Shown: one piece after another, positions 9,201 to 17,907 of the stretch
Numbering within the stretch: the stretch's first letter is position 1
Layout: every line of letters starts with the position of its first letter
IMG/VR virus record: IMGVR_UViG_3300030109_003907
Coordinates: 1 to 24,884 of that record
From: a virus
Strand: one strand, 5' to 3'
DNA: 24,884 nucleotides
Notes under the pieces: generated by a model
What the model was told of the DNA's origin: nothing
Database searches by the model: none
What the model saw: only the letters and a program-made list of their open reading frames with translations
Made by a program: the position numbers and the translations under genes

Positions 9201-10587
9201 CTAAATTGTTTTCATCCTCTTTTACAAATGTAGGTAATAAATTTTTAAGTCTATTTTTATTTTCATTATCATAAAGAGAGGCACTATAAATTTGTCCATA
9301 CTGACTATAAATTGAACCATACCAATTCGTAAAATCTGCATGAGATGAACTTACAGGAACAAATGGGTCCTCATAAGTACCACTTCCTGTTTTAGGCCAA
9401 GAAGCATCAGGAAACTCACCTAATGAACTTGACTCATAAGATGAACTTACATTGTAAAGATAATTTTCATACCCATCAAAGTTTGTTTTGATTTGTCTTA
9501 TCTTTTTATCAAAGTTAGCGGCATCACTAGGTGAAGGAATAGAAGCATAAGAAGCACTCTTTGAAGTGTAGTCTTCAATCAATTCTATTTTGTATTTAAA
9601 ATTTTCTAATCGTTTTTGAGCAGATGAGAAGTTAACAAAGTTTTCATAATTTGAATAATCTATGTTTAGAGTAACAGGTTTTCTACTACCACTTATAAAC
9701 TTGTCTTCGATTTCTTTTTTAAGTCTTGTGTCTCCTGTAACTAAATCTGTATAATTTTTTAACTCAGTAGAACGATTCGTAATAGGTGAATCAACCTGAG
9801 AACTTTCAGGATTTCTAAGAACTAAAACATCTTCATCTTCTTGGTCATATGGAAAGATTTCGATTGTTTGTTCTAGTTGAGGTAAAATTTCTTTGACTAT
9901 AAATACGTTATCCTTAATTTCAATATCATCAGGTAAAGGTTCGTATAATTTATAAATACCTGAATTGGGATAATTTTTTATAGTTTCAATATCTTGTTTT
10001 ACATTTGTGATTAGTGATAATTTATCATCACCTAAATGCATGTAGGTATTTAAATCACTATAATCATTTATTTTAGAAGAGATTTCATACGTTGTAAAAT
10101 TTTCTAAAGGACTCTTAAACTCTTGTTCTGGTTTAATTTTGTTTGTAAATTCTTCCCAACTTGTGTTGATTGTGATTTCATCATTCTCGACAGCGGCAAT
10201 TTGTGCTACAAAAGGGATAAATATAGCTTGAGGTAAAGTTTCCTCTTTACTATTGAGTGTAAATTGAATCTCAAAAGAACCCTCATCAATTTCACCTCCT
10301 TGATAAGATGATACAAGAACTGCTTGTACAACATATTGACCTGCATTTTCAGGATTATTACCAAGTACGTCAGCTATATTTACAGAGAAATTAAATCCTT
10401 CACCCAATAGTTGATATATTATTTCTTGGCCCTTATAAACATACCAGTTAACATAAGAAAATTCAATTTGTTCACTAATATTTTCAGATAAAGCAAGTTC
10501 AACCGTGTTGATTAAATCACCAGTATAACTATTATCAGGTCCTTTGTCTAAACTAATTAAGCTAAATTGTTCTGCTGTAGTTGCCAT
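6271..10587 (-). CDS. Giant tail/baseplate protein with tail-protein-I-like core and nested lectin/carbohydrate-binding domains
   Basis: 1438 residues, starting two bases after the stop of the upstream gene. In order: an Ig-like N-terminal beta region (about 1-115); a mixed region to about 440; a helical core (about 445-610, NRLKNLLPTFVKEDEN then GEITKEITKRLIASMPYILK and GTINSLKAILNCYGIP) that resembles tail protein I (P2 gpI type), used by contractile tails to join baseplate and fibres; a ConA/LamG-type beta sandwich split into two halves (about 650-728 and 920-1020, the second half with SGSIMEFRLWTEKLEEDKF); and, between the halves, a jelly-roll like carbohydrate-binding module family 4/9 (about 730-917, NLFTNQGFETS to STILWDDVSVRKA). 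The remainder is an unassigned C-terminal region. Probably joins the baseplate to receptor or glycan contacts; it may be the functional counterpart of T4 gp7 or gp10, which I cannot decide. Confidence 0.78.
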   Translation of the reverse strand: MATTAEQFSLISLDKGPDNSYTGDLINTVELALSENISEQIEFSYVNWYVYKGQEIIYQLLGEGFNFSVNIADVLGNNPENAGQYVVQAVLVSSYQGGEIDEGSFEIQFTLNSKEETLPQAIFIPFVAQIAAVENDEITINTSWEEFTNKIKPEQEFKSPLENFTTYEISSKINDYSDLNTYMHLGDDKLSLITNVKQDIETIKNYPNSGIYKLYEPLPDDIEIKDNVFIVKEILPQLEQTIEIFPYDQEDEDVLVLRNPESSQVDSPITNRSTELKNYTDLVTGDTRLKKEIEDKFISGSRKPVTLNIDYSNYENFVNFSSAQKRLENFKYKIELIEDYTSKSASYASIPSPSDAANFDKKIRQIKTNFDGYENYLYNVSSSYESSSLGEFPDASWPKTGSGTYEDPFVPVSSSHADFTNWYGSIYSQYGQIYSASLYDNENKNRLKNLLPTFVKEDENNLDFFSFMDMVGQHFDELWVYTNGISELTDRQNDLSKGFSNDLVYNLAKSLGWSVDDGKDLLDLSRVGFGQKLSGDSYSLYTSGSSGFSKIVDGTAASVPEGEITKEITKRLIASMPYILKTKGTINSLKAILNCYGIPSSILRVREYGGLQKTGQRQQFEIARRFTKALGFRGDQFIRTPWDDDSVTSRKPDTVEFRFRVSSGSAEQILVQKDSDWAIKVKDNGQDDNYGTVAFQLSGSPGYQEISSSLLPVYDGEFYSVMLRKNKVNTNLFTNQGFETSSLFNPPFITGATDTTSVEFGNLKIVSSSNVSRTGTNALRHEHTGDTTNISYTNLYRNDNVNYPSLNASVASVSEGQTYEFSVYAKASGSSVDSVGSLALFELDSDGEVVNWNVDSNLQKGGINESEVVGLNETDWKQIKVQKTIHFSNTSGLGVRFENRKAKSTILWDDVSVRKAVTNTDDISAAFIYDLFVKKYDAGVDRITQSSKTSLYITGSNTTTSSYNAAWTGSGDLFIGGNTTTSFGTNNIKLSGSIMEFRLWTEKLEEDKFNTHVSNPQSYIGNTPSSSYFNLVRRFPMDDNIEFTGSNEDGVRDTRPNQDATQTGSAHGFDGLNLFESVNDRTKTILPNFGPVRRTATKIRIENNYLSGSGAMLSRFARYDQSSNDFAPLDSPKLGIYFSPVDVINDDIINSFANLDFNQLIGDPRDNYEDEYRTLKYTADDYFKKYTDNNNFWDYMHLIKYYDQSIFKQLRKVIPARAKTQLGTVIEGNLFERPKSPVQRNRPSFTQPAYEDEINVGNFEKNNENEDSRSIVRIETQYPNYVGIANNTDIFKTPSLYELNKVNFNHDDPNIYITATASYGGPNKVFSEATGSMILEGVKSEFNQVYNFVYTSSGDYINSNRYTLDKAEHFYHTKSLASTDIDPRYTEITAFNNSFYEGVKNTTNSTLDGDLPIIIRKTAPTVAVPTDVGISDLQVDED

Positions 10588-10589
10588 AA

Positions 10590-11939
10590 TTAATCACCCT
10601 TACCTACAACTTCGATACAAGCCGGTAATGAAAGTGTACTTGTTTCATTCTTTGTATCTATTTTTAAACTGACACCTATACGTGAATTGTAACTACCTAA
10701 TCTTATTGTTACTTCACTACCATCTGTTTTATCTTTATCAATTACTTGTAAACCAGCGGAAGGTGGAGTTAAAATAGTTACATCATCTCTGTTATCTGTA
10801 AATTTTATCCACTCACCTCCGTTATCAGCGTTCCAATCATAACCATAAAATGTCCAGGTATAGGTTGTTGAAGTGTTTGGTTTACTCGAAACACTTTTAA
10901 GAGTAATAATATCTTGTTTTCCATAAGCAGGAACTTCCATATTATCTTCATTAAGTTTTCTAATTACGTTTACATTACCTTTTCCTTCTTGATGTCCTAT
11001 CACCTGACCTAACATAGCTCCATAATCACCAGTAAATCCTTTTTCACGTAAAAAATCTTCTGTTGGATAACCATCTTTAAAAATATCGTATATCTTTTTA
11101 AATGTAGTATCACCTCTTCTACGTGTAGCTTGACTTTCATCTGAAATTATAAAGTTAGCTTGTACGAGTTCACTTTCAACTTCACCTCCAGTTAATGCTC
11201 CTGTTGTACCGTCCGGAGCAGGAGGAGGGGGGATTAATCTTTCAATATAAGCATTAGGTAAATAAACATAACCTCCTACTAAACTTTGTACGTTTTTAAA
11301 CTTACTTGTTAGTCCTGATAACTTCATTCTTAGTGAATCTCTTTTTGTTGAATCACCGTCCGAAATAAACTCGGCTACATTATTGATTTGAATTTTTTTT
11401 CTCAAAACTTGACTATCTTTAAAATTATCTTTGTATTCATTATCTTTAATAGTTTGTGCTATAAGACGAACTTCATTTCGAGAAGGTGATATTTCTTGAA
11501 TAGGATATTTGTTTTCTTTTATAAATAACTGATATGACGCATCTGAATGTTGAGCTCCTGACATAACACTACCATCAGACATCGTATGAAACTCACCTCT
11601 GTAAACTTTACCTGAAGAATCGACTAAAAGTGTTTCGTTTGAACCCGCTAACTTTCTAAAAAAGTTAAACTTTACATTATACTTTCCTCGGTCATATCCC
11701 ATTTTTCTAAGAATTGTTCCTGTTTTAATTTTGATACCGTTGGTTCCGTCATTTGTGTAATCAGTTGATTCTACAACACCTGATTCTAAAAAATTATCAC
11801 CTGAATATATTAACACTTCAATATAATCATTGGTATTCGAACCAAACTCACCTCCTAAATAGGCATACTTTTGACTACTTAAATCAATTACTTGATTAGT
11901 ATTAAGTAAATCAGAATCTTTTTGATTTAATCTAGCCAT
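10590..11939 (-). CDS. Baseplate-region structural protein, family not recognised
   Basis: 449 residues; the ATG overlaps the stop of the upstream gene (TAATG). No enzymatic motif. The N-terminal half is a mixed beta region (YAYLGGEFGSNTNDYIEVLI, then MGYDRGKYNVKFNFFRKLAG). A proline run (PPPPAP, about residue 236) separates it from a second region, and the last 90 residues look like an immunoglobulin-type beta sandwich (TYTWTFYGYDWNADNGGEW onward). In T4-like genomes the segment after gp6 holds the remaining wedge proteins, so a wedge component is plausible. That is inference from order, not from sequence match. Confidence 0.7.
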   Translation of the reverse strand: MARLNQKDSDLLNTNQVIDLSSQKYAYLGGEFGSNTNDYIEVLIYSGDNFLESGVVESTDYTNDGTNGIKIKTGTILRKMGYDRGKYNVKFNFFRKLAGSNETLLVDSSGKVYRGEFHTMSDGSVMSGAQHSDASYQLFIKENKYPIQEISPSRNEVRLIAQTIKDNEYKDNFKDSQVLRKKIQINNVAEFISDGDSTKRDSLRMKLSGLTSKFKNVQSLVGGYVYLPNAYIERLIPPPPAPDGTTGALTGGEVESELVQANFIISDESQATRRRGDTTFKKIYDIFKDGYPTEDFLREKGFTGDYGAMLGQVIGHQEGKGNVNVIRKLNEDNMEVPAYGKQDIITLKSVSSKPNTSTTYTWTFYGYDWNADNGGEWIKFTDNRDDVTILTPPSAGLQVIDKDKTDGSEVTIRLGSYNSRIGVSLKIDTKNETSTLSLPACIEVVGKGD

Positions 11940-12490
11940 TATTGTATGTCATCTCCTGTAACAATACTATCGATAATACTTTGATTGAACGTCTCTAACT
12001 TTACTAAGGAGTAATCAGTAGCATAATATGTACCTAAATCTGAAAATTCTCTTTTGGTATTATTTTCGATTAACCATCTTCGTGAATCGTCAGCTTTATC
12101 ATTAGTTACTACCATTCCATTTTCGATATTTTCAGGTAGTTTTTTACCAATTTTGAGTTCAGATAGTTCGGATATGTTTCTCTCAATAGTTTTTTCTAAT
12201 AACTCGGATTTATCATAGATAGAATATTTTTTTGTTTGATAAGAATTTGAAAAATTTTGTTGTTCGGGTGTAAGAAATGTTTTATAGATACTATCCTGAG
12301 AAACATTAGCATCTTCTATTCCCATACCAGTTAAGATGTCCTCAAATAAATATAAATCTGTATTTTCATCACCAAAAGGTATCGGTCTATTAGCGTAATC
12401 TTTGATTTGTTCAAGATATGTGTTTCGTAATCTGTTTACAAAATCTTGATAAAAATCAACATTTTGTAATTCTTGTTTTGTGTATGGCAT
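11939..12490 (-). CDS. Small baseplate-region protein, unknown
   Basis: 183 residues, coupled at both ends by TAATG overlaps. Charged and mostly helical, with motifs such as ELQNVDFYQDFVNRLRNTYL at the start and DDSRRWLIENNTKREF near residue 138. No signal peptide, membrane span or catalytic motif. I recognise no family. Its place between gp6-side genes and the giant tail protein, with no space on either side, argues for a structural or assembly role in the baseplate. Confidence 0.68.
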   Translation of the reverse strand: MPYTKQELQNVDFYQDFVNRLRNTYLEQIKDYANRPIPFGDENTDLYLFEDILTGMGIEDANVSQDSIYKTFLTPEQQNFSNSYQTKKYSIYDKSELLEKTIERNISELSELKIGKKLPENIENGMVVTNDKADDSRRWLIENNTKREFSDLGTYYATDYSLVKLETFNQSIIDSIVTGDDIQ

Positions 12491-13629
12491 TATAGAGTTA
12501 CCTTAAATGTAAATCCTTCATCAAAATACTGGTCAGTCTCTTCATCAGTAGTACTACCACTTTGTATTCTATATTCTATTTTATAATATCTTTCAGGTTG
12601 ATAACCATCCATTCTAAGTAGGAAATAGTTTCCGTCTGAATCACAACTTAATTTTGAACCACTACCGAAAGGAACAACTACGTCATCAGTTTCAGCATCT
12701 GTAATAGAATAGAATGATGAACCACTTGGTAAATATTTTATCGATAAATTATCAGCAGTTGTTGAATATGTTTTATCAGGAAATCTTTCTCTACCTACGA
12801 CTCTAAATTTAGCTATAGATTTTTCTTTATATTCTGGTCTGAGGCCTTTCATATAAATAACCATATCTTCGATATTACCTTTTGTTAGAGGACTTAATGA
12901 ACCTGTTGTCCATTTTGAGTCGTCCCAAACCGCTTCAAGAGTTGGAGGATATTTTGTGTGAGTATCAGTTGAGAAGAATGAAAAATTACCAAATCTTGTA
13001 GAGTTACCCTCATCACTTCCACTATCATTATTTCCAAAAGAACCTGAAGTGGTTGTTGGATTGTAAAAACTACCACTACGTTTTACTATAAATCCCTCAT
13101 TAGGAATTGTCCCATCTAACCACGCATTTACAACACCTGTTACATCCATTCTCATATCAGAAGACTTAACTCCGAATGAATGAGACATCTCATAAGCTCC
13201 ATCATTATTAGAATACCAAGAACCTCCTGAAGAAGTTTCCTCTGACCAAAGTTTACCATCTGTTTCACCGTGTCTGAAATTCCAACTACAACCTTCAGCA
13301 GTTACTGGGTCATCATAAGCACGTCCATCACCCATTGTCCAGGATTGACTTACAGGATAAGCATATAAACTTTGAGAAGTAGCTAAAGCTGTAGGTCTAG
13401 CATCAAATAAATTTAAAAAGTATTGTGCGTTGTCTTTTATAACATTTTGATTTTTTAATTTTGAAATAGGGTCTAAATCAAATTTAATCATAATACGAGA
13501 AACGGTAACGACTTCACCTGAAGGACTAACGTCTTTTCGTACTTCTAATATCTCATCTAATCCTGAATTTAAACTACCACTTTGTTCATATAAAGTTGCG
13601 TCTTTTTCTGCGAATGTAAAATAATGCAT
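12490..13629 (-). CDS. DNRLRE-like beta-sandwich structural protein
   Basis: 379 residues. The N-terminal 240 residues follow the layout of DNRLRE/TGF-propeptide-like domains, which occur in secreted and surface proteins: a first strand KDATLYEQ, an IMIKFDL strand, aromatic-rich loops with SQSWTMGDGRAYDDP and CSWNFRHGE, a DVTGVVNAWLDG helix-strand, GFIVKRSG, and PPTLEAVWDD at the end. The C-terminal 120 residues form a second beta region. The gene follows gp6 by four bases and overlaps the next gene by one, so it belongs to the baseplate operon. A role in binding sugars or in baseplate-fibre contacts is possible but inferred; the domain call is from pattern only. Confidence 0.65.
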   Translation of the reverse strand: MHYFTFAEKDATLYEQSGSLNSGLDEILEVRKDVSPSGEVVTVSRIMIKFDLDPISKLKNQNVIKDNAQYFLNLFDARPTALATSQSLYAYPVSQSWTMGDGRAYDDPVTAEGCSWNFRHGETDGKLWSEETSSGGSWYSNNDGAYEMSHSFGVKSSDMRMDVTGVVNAWLDGTIPNEGFIVKRSGSFYNPTTTSGSFGNNDSGSDEGNSTRFGNFSFFSTDTHTKYPPTLEAVWDDSKWTTGSLSPLTKGNIEDMVIYMKGLRPEYKEKSIAKFRVVGRERFPDKTYSTTADNLSIKYLPSGSSFYSITDAETDDVVVPFGSGSKLSCDSDGNYFLLRMDGYQPERYYKIEYRIQSGSTTDEETDQYFDEGFTFKVTL

Positions 13630-13633
13630 TTAG

Positions 13634-15625
13634 TTACTCCACTATACCTAAGTTATCACCGACTACTTTTCCTTTAATATCGGAATCAGGATATTTGACT
13701 TCGAAAATACTTGGGTCTAAAGCAGGATATAATACACCATCAATGATACCACTAGCAATATCATAGAAGTTTCCTGAATACCCCTCAGTTGTTTTATATT
13801 TGTTTTCAATCACAATCGGTAAATCATTTGGATTATTTTCGACAGGTTTCACTACTGATGCTACACCATCAATCAATGATAGTTCGTAAGCTATATCAGA
13901 GATAACAATAGGTTGTCCTATTTGTATTCTGTCTGTATTGAAAAAATCTTGAACTGCTGCTACACATTGTAACAAAACATCGTTTTTGTTAAACCCGGCT
14001 TTTGTTAAAATTGAAAAGTTTATACCTATGTTAATAACATAAGCATCTTTTATGTTTACTGCATCCGTTACTAATCTAAATTGTGATAAATATGTTGATA
14101 AATTTTGTTTTACAATTTGACTCATAGGAGCTAAATTTCTATTAGTGTCATAACCTAAAGTATACATATTCATAGCTAAAGGATTAGGAGTTTTTACTTG
14201 TAGTTGTTTAATAGTTCTTCCTGCATCAACATCTGCTTGAGTAACTTTCCTTTCAAGTTCATCAAAACCTACTGATTTATTTAATTGGTCATCTTGTACC
14301 ATACTAACTTTTGCTATGTTCCCGTATTTTTGAGGTAGTGATAAAGCTCTCACAACATAATCTTCTTTAGTAACAGCTCGACTTTGAGCCTGAAAATAGG
14401 CTAACGCACTCTCACGTGTCTCACGTACGGTTTGTCCTCCTGAACCTCCTGTAGCAGGTCTAGGATTTGTAAACGAAACTGAGTTCTTACTATCAGTAAC
14501 GGTGCTCGCATTTAACAAAGCATCCTGTATTTCATACTCTATATTTGTGATTTGATTTATTTCATTCGAAGGAACATTATCATCGATACCACCTCCATGA
14601 GAATACTCTATTGTTAAAGTTGTTCTACTGGGAGCTAAACCGTAAGCTTCTGTCTTTAAAAAATTACTTGGGTCAAAAGCACTTGTCAACTTTGATGGAC
14701 TACCTGGTAAACTTGAACCAACGTTTGTAGGATTAGGAATAATCTCTTCATCAGGATTACTCGATATACCAGCTCCGAATCTTAAAATTGTTTCATCGTT
14801 ATCGTTAATAAAAGTTGTAAATCTACGTGCTGTTTTTTTCAATTTTAGTATGTAAGGAGCCACATCTCTGTTCACAACCGATGTTGGGTCTGTTACTGAA
14901 TTATTTTCCATATCTTCAAAAATAGTATCAGTAGCTAATGAATCTACTTCATACCATTTATTATTATCACTATCAGTACAGGATAATATTTCAATCACAT
15001 CAGTTGAACCTAATTTGATTTGAGAATATTTTTCAGAAGTTCCGAATGTAAATTTTTCAGTAGTAATATTACCACTTTCAACTCTAACTTGTTTTTTCAG
15101 TAAAAACTTTGTTATTGTGCTACCATCGTTTTCAAACACACTTACTTCTTTAGGGTCAAAAGAACTTGAGAACTTAAAGTTACAATCTTCAATAGTTCGG
15201 AATTGTGTACCAGTTGAAGCAGCTTGAAGAGTTGTTCCTGCTTTTACATTAAGAGCATATCTTTCATCTGGTTTATTATTGACAGCCGGTACGGTCTGAA
15301 ATACATCTAAAACAGCTACAGCAGGTGAAGTTGTTTTAGGTTTGTAACCGAATGATTGTGCTATCGTATAAACATTTCTTTTTTCTTCAGCATAAGCTAA
15401 AAGTGATTCTCTAAAAGAAGAATCAATGTAATACGATAATACATCACCAACGTATGCAGCCATCTCAATAAACATCATTCCCGGTGAAGCTTCATTAAAG
15501 TCATTGTAGGTATTAGGGAAGTAAACCTTTGCATATTCAATCAAACTATCTCTAAAATCTGAAAAGTCTTTATTGAGATAGTTTACTTGTTTAACTACAT
15601 TTTTATTTATACTTGAACGAGCCAT
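13634..15625 (-). CDS. gp6: Baseplate wedge protein, T4 gp6 / Mu gp47-J family
   Basis: 663 residues. The N-terminal region is typical of gp6-like wedge proteins: a helix (NYLNKDFSDFRDSLIEYAK), then NEASPGMMFIEMAAYVGDVL (about 45-64), YYIDSSFRESLLAYAEEKRN and IAQSFGYKP, which forms the conserved dimerisation and wedge core. A middle beta region carries HGGG (about 342). The later segment SRAVTKEDYVVRALSLP (about 412-428) is also characteristic of J-like proteins. In T4, gp6 rings the hub and holds the wedges together during sheath contraction. It lies directly after gp25, the expected order, with start and stop sharing bases. Confidence 0.88.
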   Translation of the reverse strand: MARSSINKNVVKQVNYLNKDFSDFRDSLIEYAKVYFPNTYNDFNEASPGMMFIEMAAYVGDVLSYYIDSSFRESLLAYAEEKRNVYTIAQSFGYKPKTTSPAVAVLDVFQTVPAVNNKPDERYALNVKAGTTLQAASTGTQFRTIEDCNFKFSSSFDPKEVSVFENDGSTITKFLLKKQVRVESGNITTEKFTFGTSEKYSQIKLGSTDVIEILSCTDSDNNKWYEVDSLATDTIFEDMENNSVTDPTSVVNRDVAPYILKLKKTARRFTTFINDNDETILRFGAGISSNPDEEIIPNPTNVGSSLPGSPSKLTSAFDPSNFLKTEAYGLAPSRTTLTIEYSHGGGIDDNVPSNEINQITNIEYEIQDALLNASTVTDSKNSVSFTNPRPATGGSGGQTVRETRESALAYFQAQSRAVTKEDYVVRALSLPQKYGNIAKVSMVQDDQLNKSVGFDELERKVTQADVDAGRTIKQLQVKTPNPLAMNMYTLGYDTNRNLAPMSQIVKQNLSTYLSQFRLVTDAVNIKDAYVINIGINFSILTKAGFNKNDVLLQCVAAVQDFFNTDRIQIGQPIVISDIAYELSLIDGVASVVKPVENNPNDLPIVIENKYKTTEGYSGNFYDIASGIIDGVLYPALDPSIFEVKYPDSDIKGKVVGDNLGIVE

Positions 15626-16041
15626 TAATATCCTCCTGTAGAAGCATCTATTGTGATTTGATTTATTGTATTAGGATTCAATGTCGTTGAGTAATCTATC
15701 TTGACATAAATTTGATTTAAATCTCCTTCTTCAGTCAAAGTCTCAACGTTTTGAATATTAATGTAATCTAACCACTCTGAGACAGCACGTCTCACTTCTT
15801 TTTCAATGTTTTCTGGTAACTCATCATTTTGTTGTTCAAAACAAAGTTCCAAAAGTTTACTACCAAAAGTTGGTTGCATTGGTCTTTCACCAATATAAGT
15901 TTGTAATAAATTTTTTAAATTAAACTCAGCTTGTTCTAAGGAAGTTTTTGTCAAAGCAAAATCATGGAACTTATCTCTTCCTAAAGGTAATTTTAATCCA
16001 ACGGTTTTATTCGGATTTAAATCTGTTTCAATAGCTGACAT
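15625..16041 (-). CDS. gp25: Baseplate wedge protein, T4 gp25 / GPW family
   Basis: 138 residues, the usual size for the family. Conserved features: LGRDKFHDFALTKTSLEQAE, the NLKNLLQTYIGERPMQPTFG segment (about 42-60) containing the family's GER-x3-P-x-FG motif, LLELCFEQ, and an amphipathic helix ENIEKEVRRAVSEW. gp25 bridges gp6 and the start of the tail sheath and is thought to seed sheath assembly. The start overlaps the preceding stop (TAATG), as does its own stop with gp6. Confidence 0.92.
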   Translation of the reverse strand: MSAIETDLNPNKTVGLKLPLGRDKFHDFALTKTSLEQAEFNLKNLLQTYIGERPMQPTFGSKLLELCFEQQNDELPENIEKEVRRAVSEWLDYINIQNVETLTEEGDLNQIYVKIDYSTTLNPNTINQITIDASTGGY

Positions 16042-16484
16042 TAATTACCTTTCTTGTTCATAGCTTTCATTAAATCACTATAATCACGTGTCAAAGCATT
16101 TGTTACGTGTTCGGGTACTTGTTCAGAAGTTACACCTGCTTTTTTCATAGTATCGACTGCTACCATATCACGTTGAACTTCTTCGTTTTTACCATAACCT
16201 AACATTTCAGTCATACGATTTGTATCGAATACACCACCTCCTAAAGTAGGATATTCTTCCTTACCTTGTTGGGGAAGACCTCCTCGTGTCTCGTTTAAAA
16301 CTTTGTTTAAAGTTTCGTCTTTTGTGTATTTGATTTGTTTTTTAGGTTCAGAAACTTCGGGTTTAGAAATCATTGATTCTAAAGTGGGTGAAGATTCCTC
16401 CTTAATAAATATCTTTTCTATCTCTTTTTTGACTTCTCTACGAACCGCTTCTTGTATTATCTTTACAAGTTCTTTTTTAGTCAT
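16041..16484 (-). CDS. Small helical protein between gp5-like and gp25, unknown
   Basis: 147 residues with a good AGGAG site ahead of the ATG. The first 28 residues are a charged amphipathic helix (MTKKELVKIIQEAVRREVKK), probably coiled-coil. A disordered Pro/Ser/Lys segment follows, then EYPTLGGGVFDTNRMTEMLGYG, and a last helix with TNALTRDYSDLMKAMNKK. No family is recognised. Position between the spike and gp25 suggests an assembly factor or a minor baseplate or hub component. Confidence 0.65.
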   Translation of the reverse strand: MTKKELVKIIQEAVRREVKKEIEKIFIKEESSPTLESMISKPEVSEPKKQIKYTKDETLNKVLNETRGGLPQQGKEEYPTLGGGVFDTNRMTEMLGYGKNEEVQRDMVAVDTMKKAGVTSEQVPEHVTNALTRDYSDLMKAMNKKGN

Positions 16485-16492
16485 AACAACTC

Positions 16493-17491
16493 CTATATTG
16501 TTTTTACTTTATCACTTAAATAAGTGGAATTATTTATTGCATTTTGTAAATCTTTATTTTGTTGTAAAAGTGTTTTATTTTCTTTTGTCAAGTCAACAAC
16601 TTTTTGAGGATTCGGTGTAGGTCCTCCTGGTGATGATGCTACGATTTCTGCTGTGTTTTTAGCTATCATAGCCTGATTTACTGATTGTTGAGCTGCAAAT
16701 ATCGGGTCAAGTAATTCTTTCAAATCATTACCTTTAACCACTGGTTGTAAATTATTATTATCACCGCTTCCTAATCTAATATCACTCCCTTTAATAAATA
16801 TACCATCACTTTTTATTAGTATTTTTTTTCCGGTTATTTGTTGATTATCAAACTTAATATCACGTAAACCATCTGAAGTGAGATATATCGAAGAAGCATC
16901 TGTATCGATATTTTCTTTTACAGATTTTCCTGTAATCTGTCGAGTTCCAGAATCAAGAGTCTGTCCCGCTCTTATCTTAATTACTGGTGAATTATTAGCA
17001 TCATTACATCCTATATTAATAGAATTACCATATCTTCCTTCAAAAACAACATCACCTTCTTTTACCTCGATATGTCTAATATCTTTTTTTGTAAAGGTCT
17101 TACCAAATTTAGTATTGGTTGGTAAATCAACAGGTATAGAATTTTCATTGACTGAATTTTTTCTATTGATTATCGAAAAATAAAAAAGTTTTCCATTATA
17201 CTCAGATGTTAAGACGTGTTCACCAACAACAGGTATTGTCTGAATATGTGGCATCAAAGGAAAAACTTCATCAACTTCATCACCCGAGACTGAAAATTTT
17301 CCGTTGATTGCTCCTTGTAGTCCTGTATCATTTAAATATACTTTACTCACAACAACAGGTTCTGTTTCGTGAAAATCATATTGTGATGCTTTGATTAGTT
17401 TTTTGATGTATGAACTAATTTGTTGAGGTGTACCTAAACGGTCTAAAGGTATAGAAGTATGCGTGTCAACACCCTTTCGTTCTCTGTACAT
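16493..17491 (-). CDS. gp5: Baseplate hub/spike protein, gp5-like (OB-fold and spike without lysozyme domain)
   Basis: 332 residues. The N-terminal region has an OB-fold-like pattern (about 45-110: EPVVVSKVYLND, VFPLMPHIQTIPVVGEHVL, LFYFSIINRKNS), as in gp5/gpV/VgrG spikes. VVFEGRYGNSINIG (about 148-161), then VIKIRAGQT, is the conserved link seen in gp5 homologues of T4-like marine phages. A repetitive beta stretch follows (about 195-245, IYLTSDG, ILIKSDGIFIKGSD, IRLGSGD), consistent with a beta-helical needle. The C-terminus is a long coiled coil (about 255-325). T4 gp5 carries a lysozyme domain between OB-fold and needle; there is no room for it here, so cell-wall lysis must come from elsewhere. 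One of only two TAG stops in the window ends it. Confidence 0.75.
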   Translation of the reverse strand: MYRERKGVDTHTSIPLDRLGTPQQISSYIKKLIKASQYDFHETEPVVVSKVYLNDTGLQGAINGKFSVSGDEVDEVFPLMPHIQTIPVVGEHVLTSEYNGKLFYFSIINRKNSVNENSIPVDLPTNTKFGKTFTKKDIRHIEVKEGDVVFEGRYGNSINIGCNDANNSPVIKIRAGQTLDSGTRQITGKSVKENIDTDASSIYLTSDGLRDIKFDNQQITGKKILIKSDGIFIKGSDIRLGSGDNNNLQPVVKGNDLKELLDPIFAAQQSVNQAMIAKNTAEIVASSPGGPTPNPQKVVDLTKENKTLLQQNKDLQNAINNSTYLSDKVKTI

Positions 17492-17884
17492 TTATTGTCC
17501 TTTTACTGATTCTATTCGATTTTGAATTTTGTCTGATTCTATTTGAATGTCTTTTATAGTATCTTCCATTCCAGCTAATAGTTGAGTTTTTTCTTCTTCG
17601 GATAAACCAAACTCATTTTCAGACCCAGCTTTGTTTTCAGCTGAAATTAATCTTTGTACAATACCAGCCATCTTAACAAGTTGGTCATCGTTTTTAACGT
17701 TGATTTCAAGATATTCTTTTATCATAGGAACTAATTGTACAGCTGTATCACCATCTTTGATGAACTGAACAAGTTCTTTTGTAAGTATATCTAGTTGTTT
17801 TTTGTTATATTCTGTATTGTCGTAAATGTCTTTGAAAAGAGACGAAAGAGATTTTCCTTCAAAGATTTCGTAGTCAATAGCCAT
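17492..17884 (-). CDS. Small helical protein opening the late tail operon, unknown
   Basis: 130 residues, nearly all helix: MAIDYEIFEGKSLSSLFKDI, a middle segment ending ENKAGSENEFGLSEEE, and a last helix TIKDIQIESDKIQNRIESVK. Very acidic and probably a coiled-coil oligomer. It ends directly against the ATG of the gp5-like gene (TAA then ATG), so the two are translated in tandem, and it is the first gene of the minus-strand late block visible here. I do not recognise the family; a hub assembly partner or chaperone for the spike is a reasonable guess from position. Confidence 0.68.
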   Translation of the reverse strand: MAIDYEIFEGKSLSSLFKDIYDNTEYNKKQLDILTKELVQFIKDGDTAVQLVPMIKEYLEINVKNDDQLVKMAGIVQRLISAENKAGSENEFGLSEEEKTQLLAGMEDTIKDIQIESDKIQNRIESVKGQ

Positions 17885-17907
17885 AATCTACCTTAAATGT
17901 TATTACT

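Noticed and set aside
15604-15611. TATAAATA on the minus strand near the start of gp6, matching a late promoter box.
   Set aside because: It lies inside the coding sequence just after the ATG and encodes the Ile-Asn-Lys part of the conserved start; chance in AT-rich DNA.
16303-16620. Plus-strand open frame of 105 codons opposite the gp5-like and small helical genes.
   Set aside because: Antisense to two well-supported coupled genes, no ribosome site, composition of a shadow frame.
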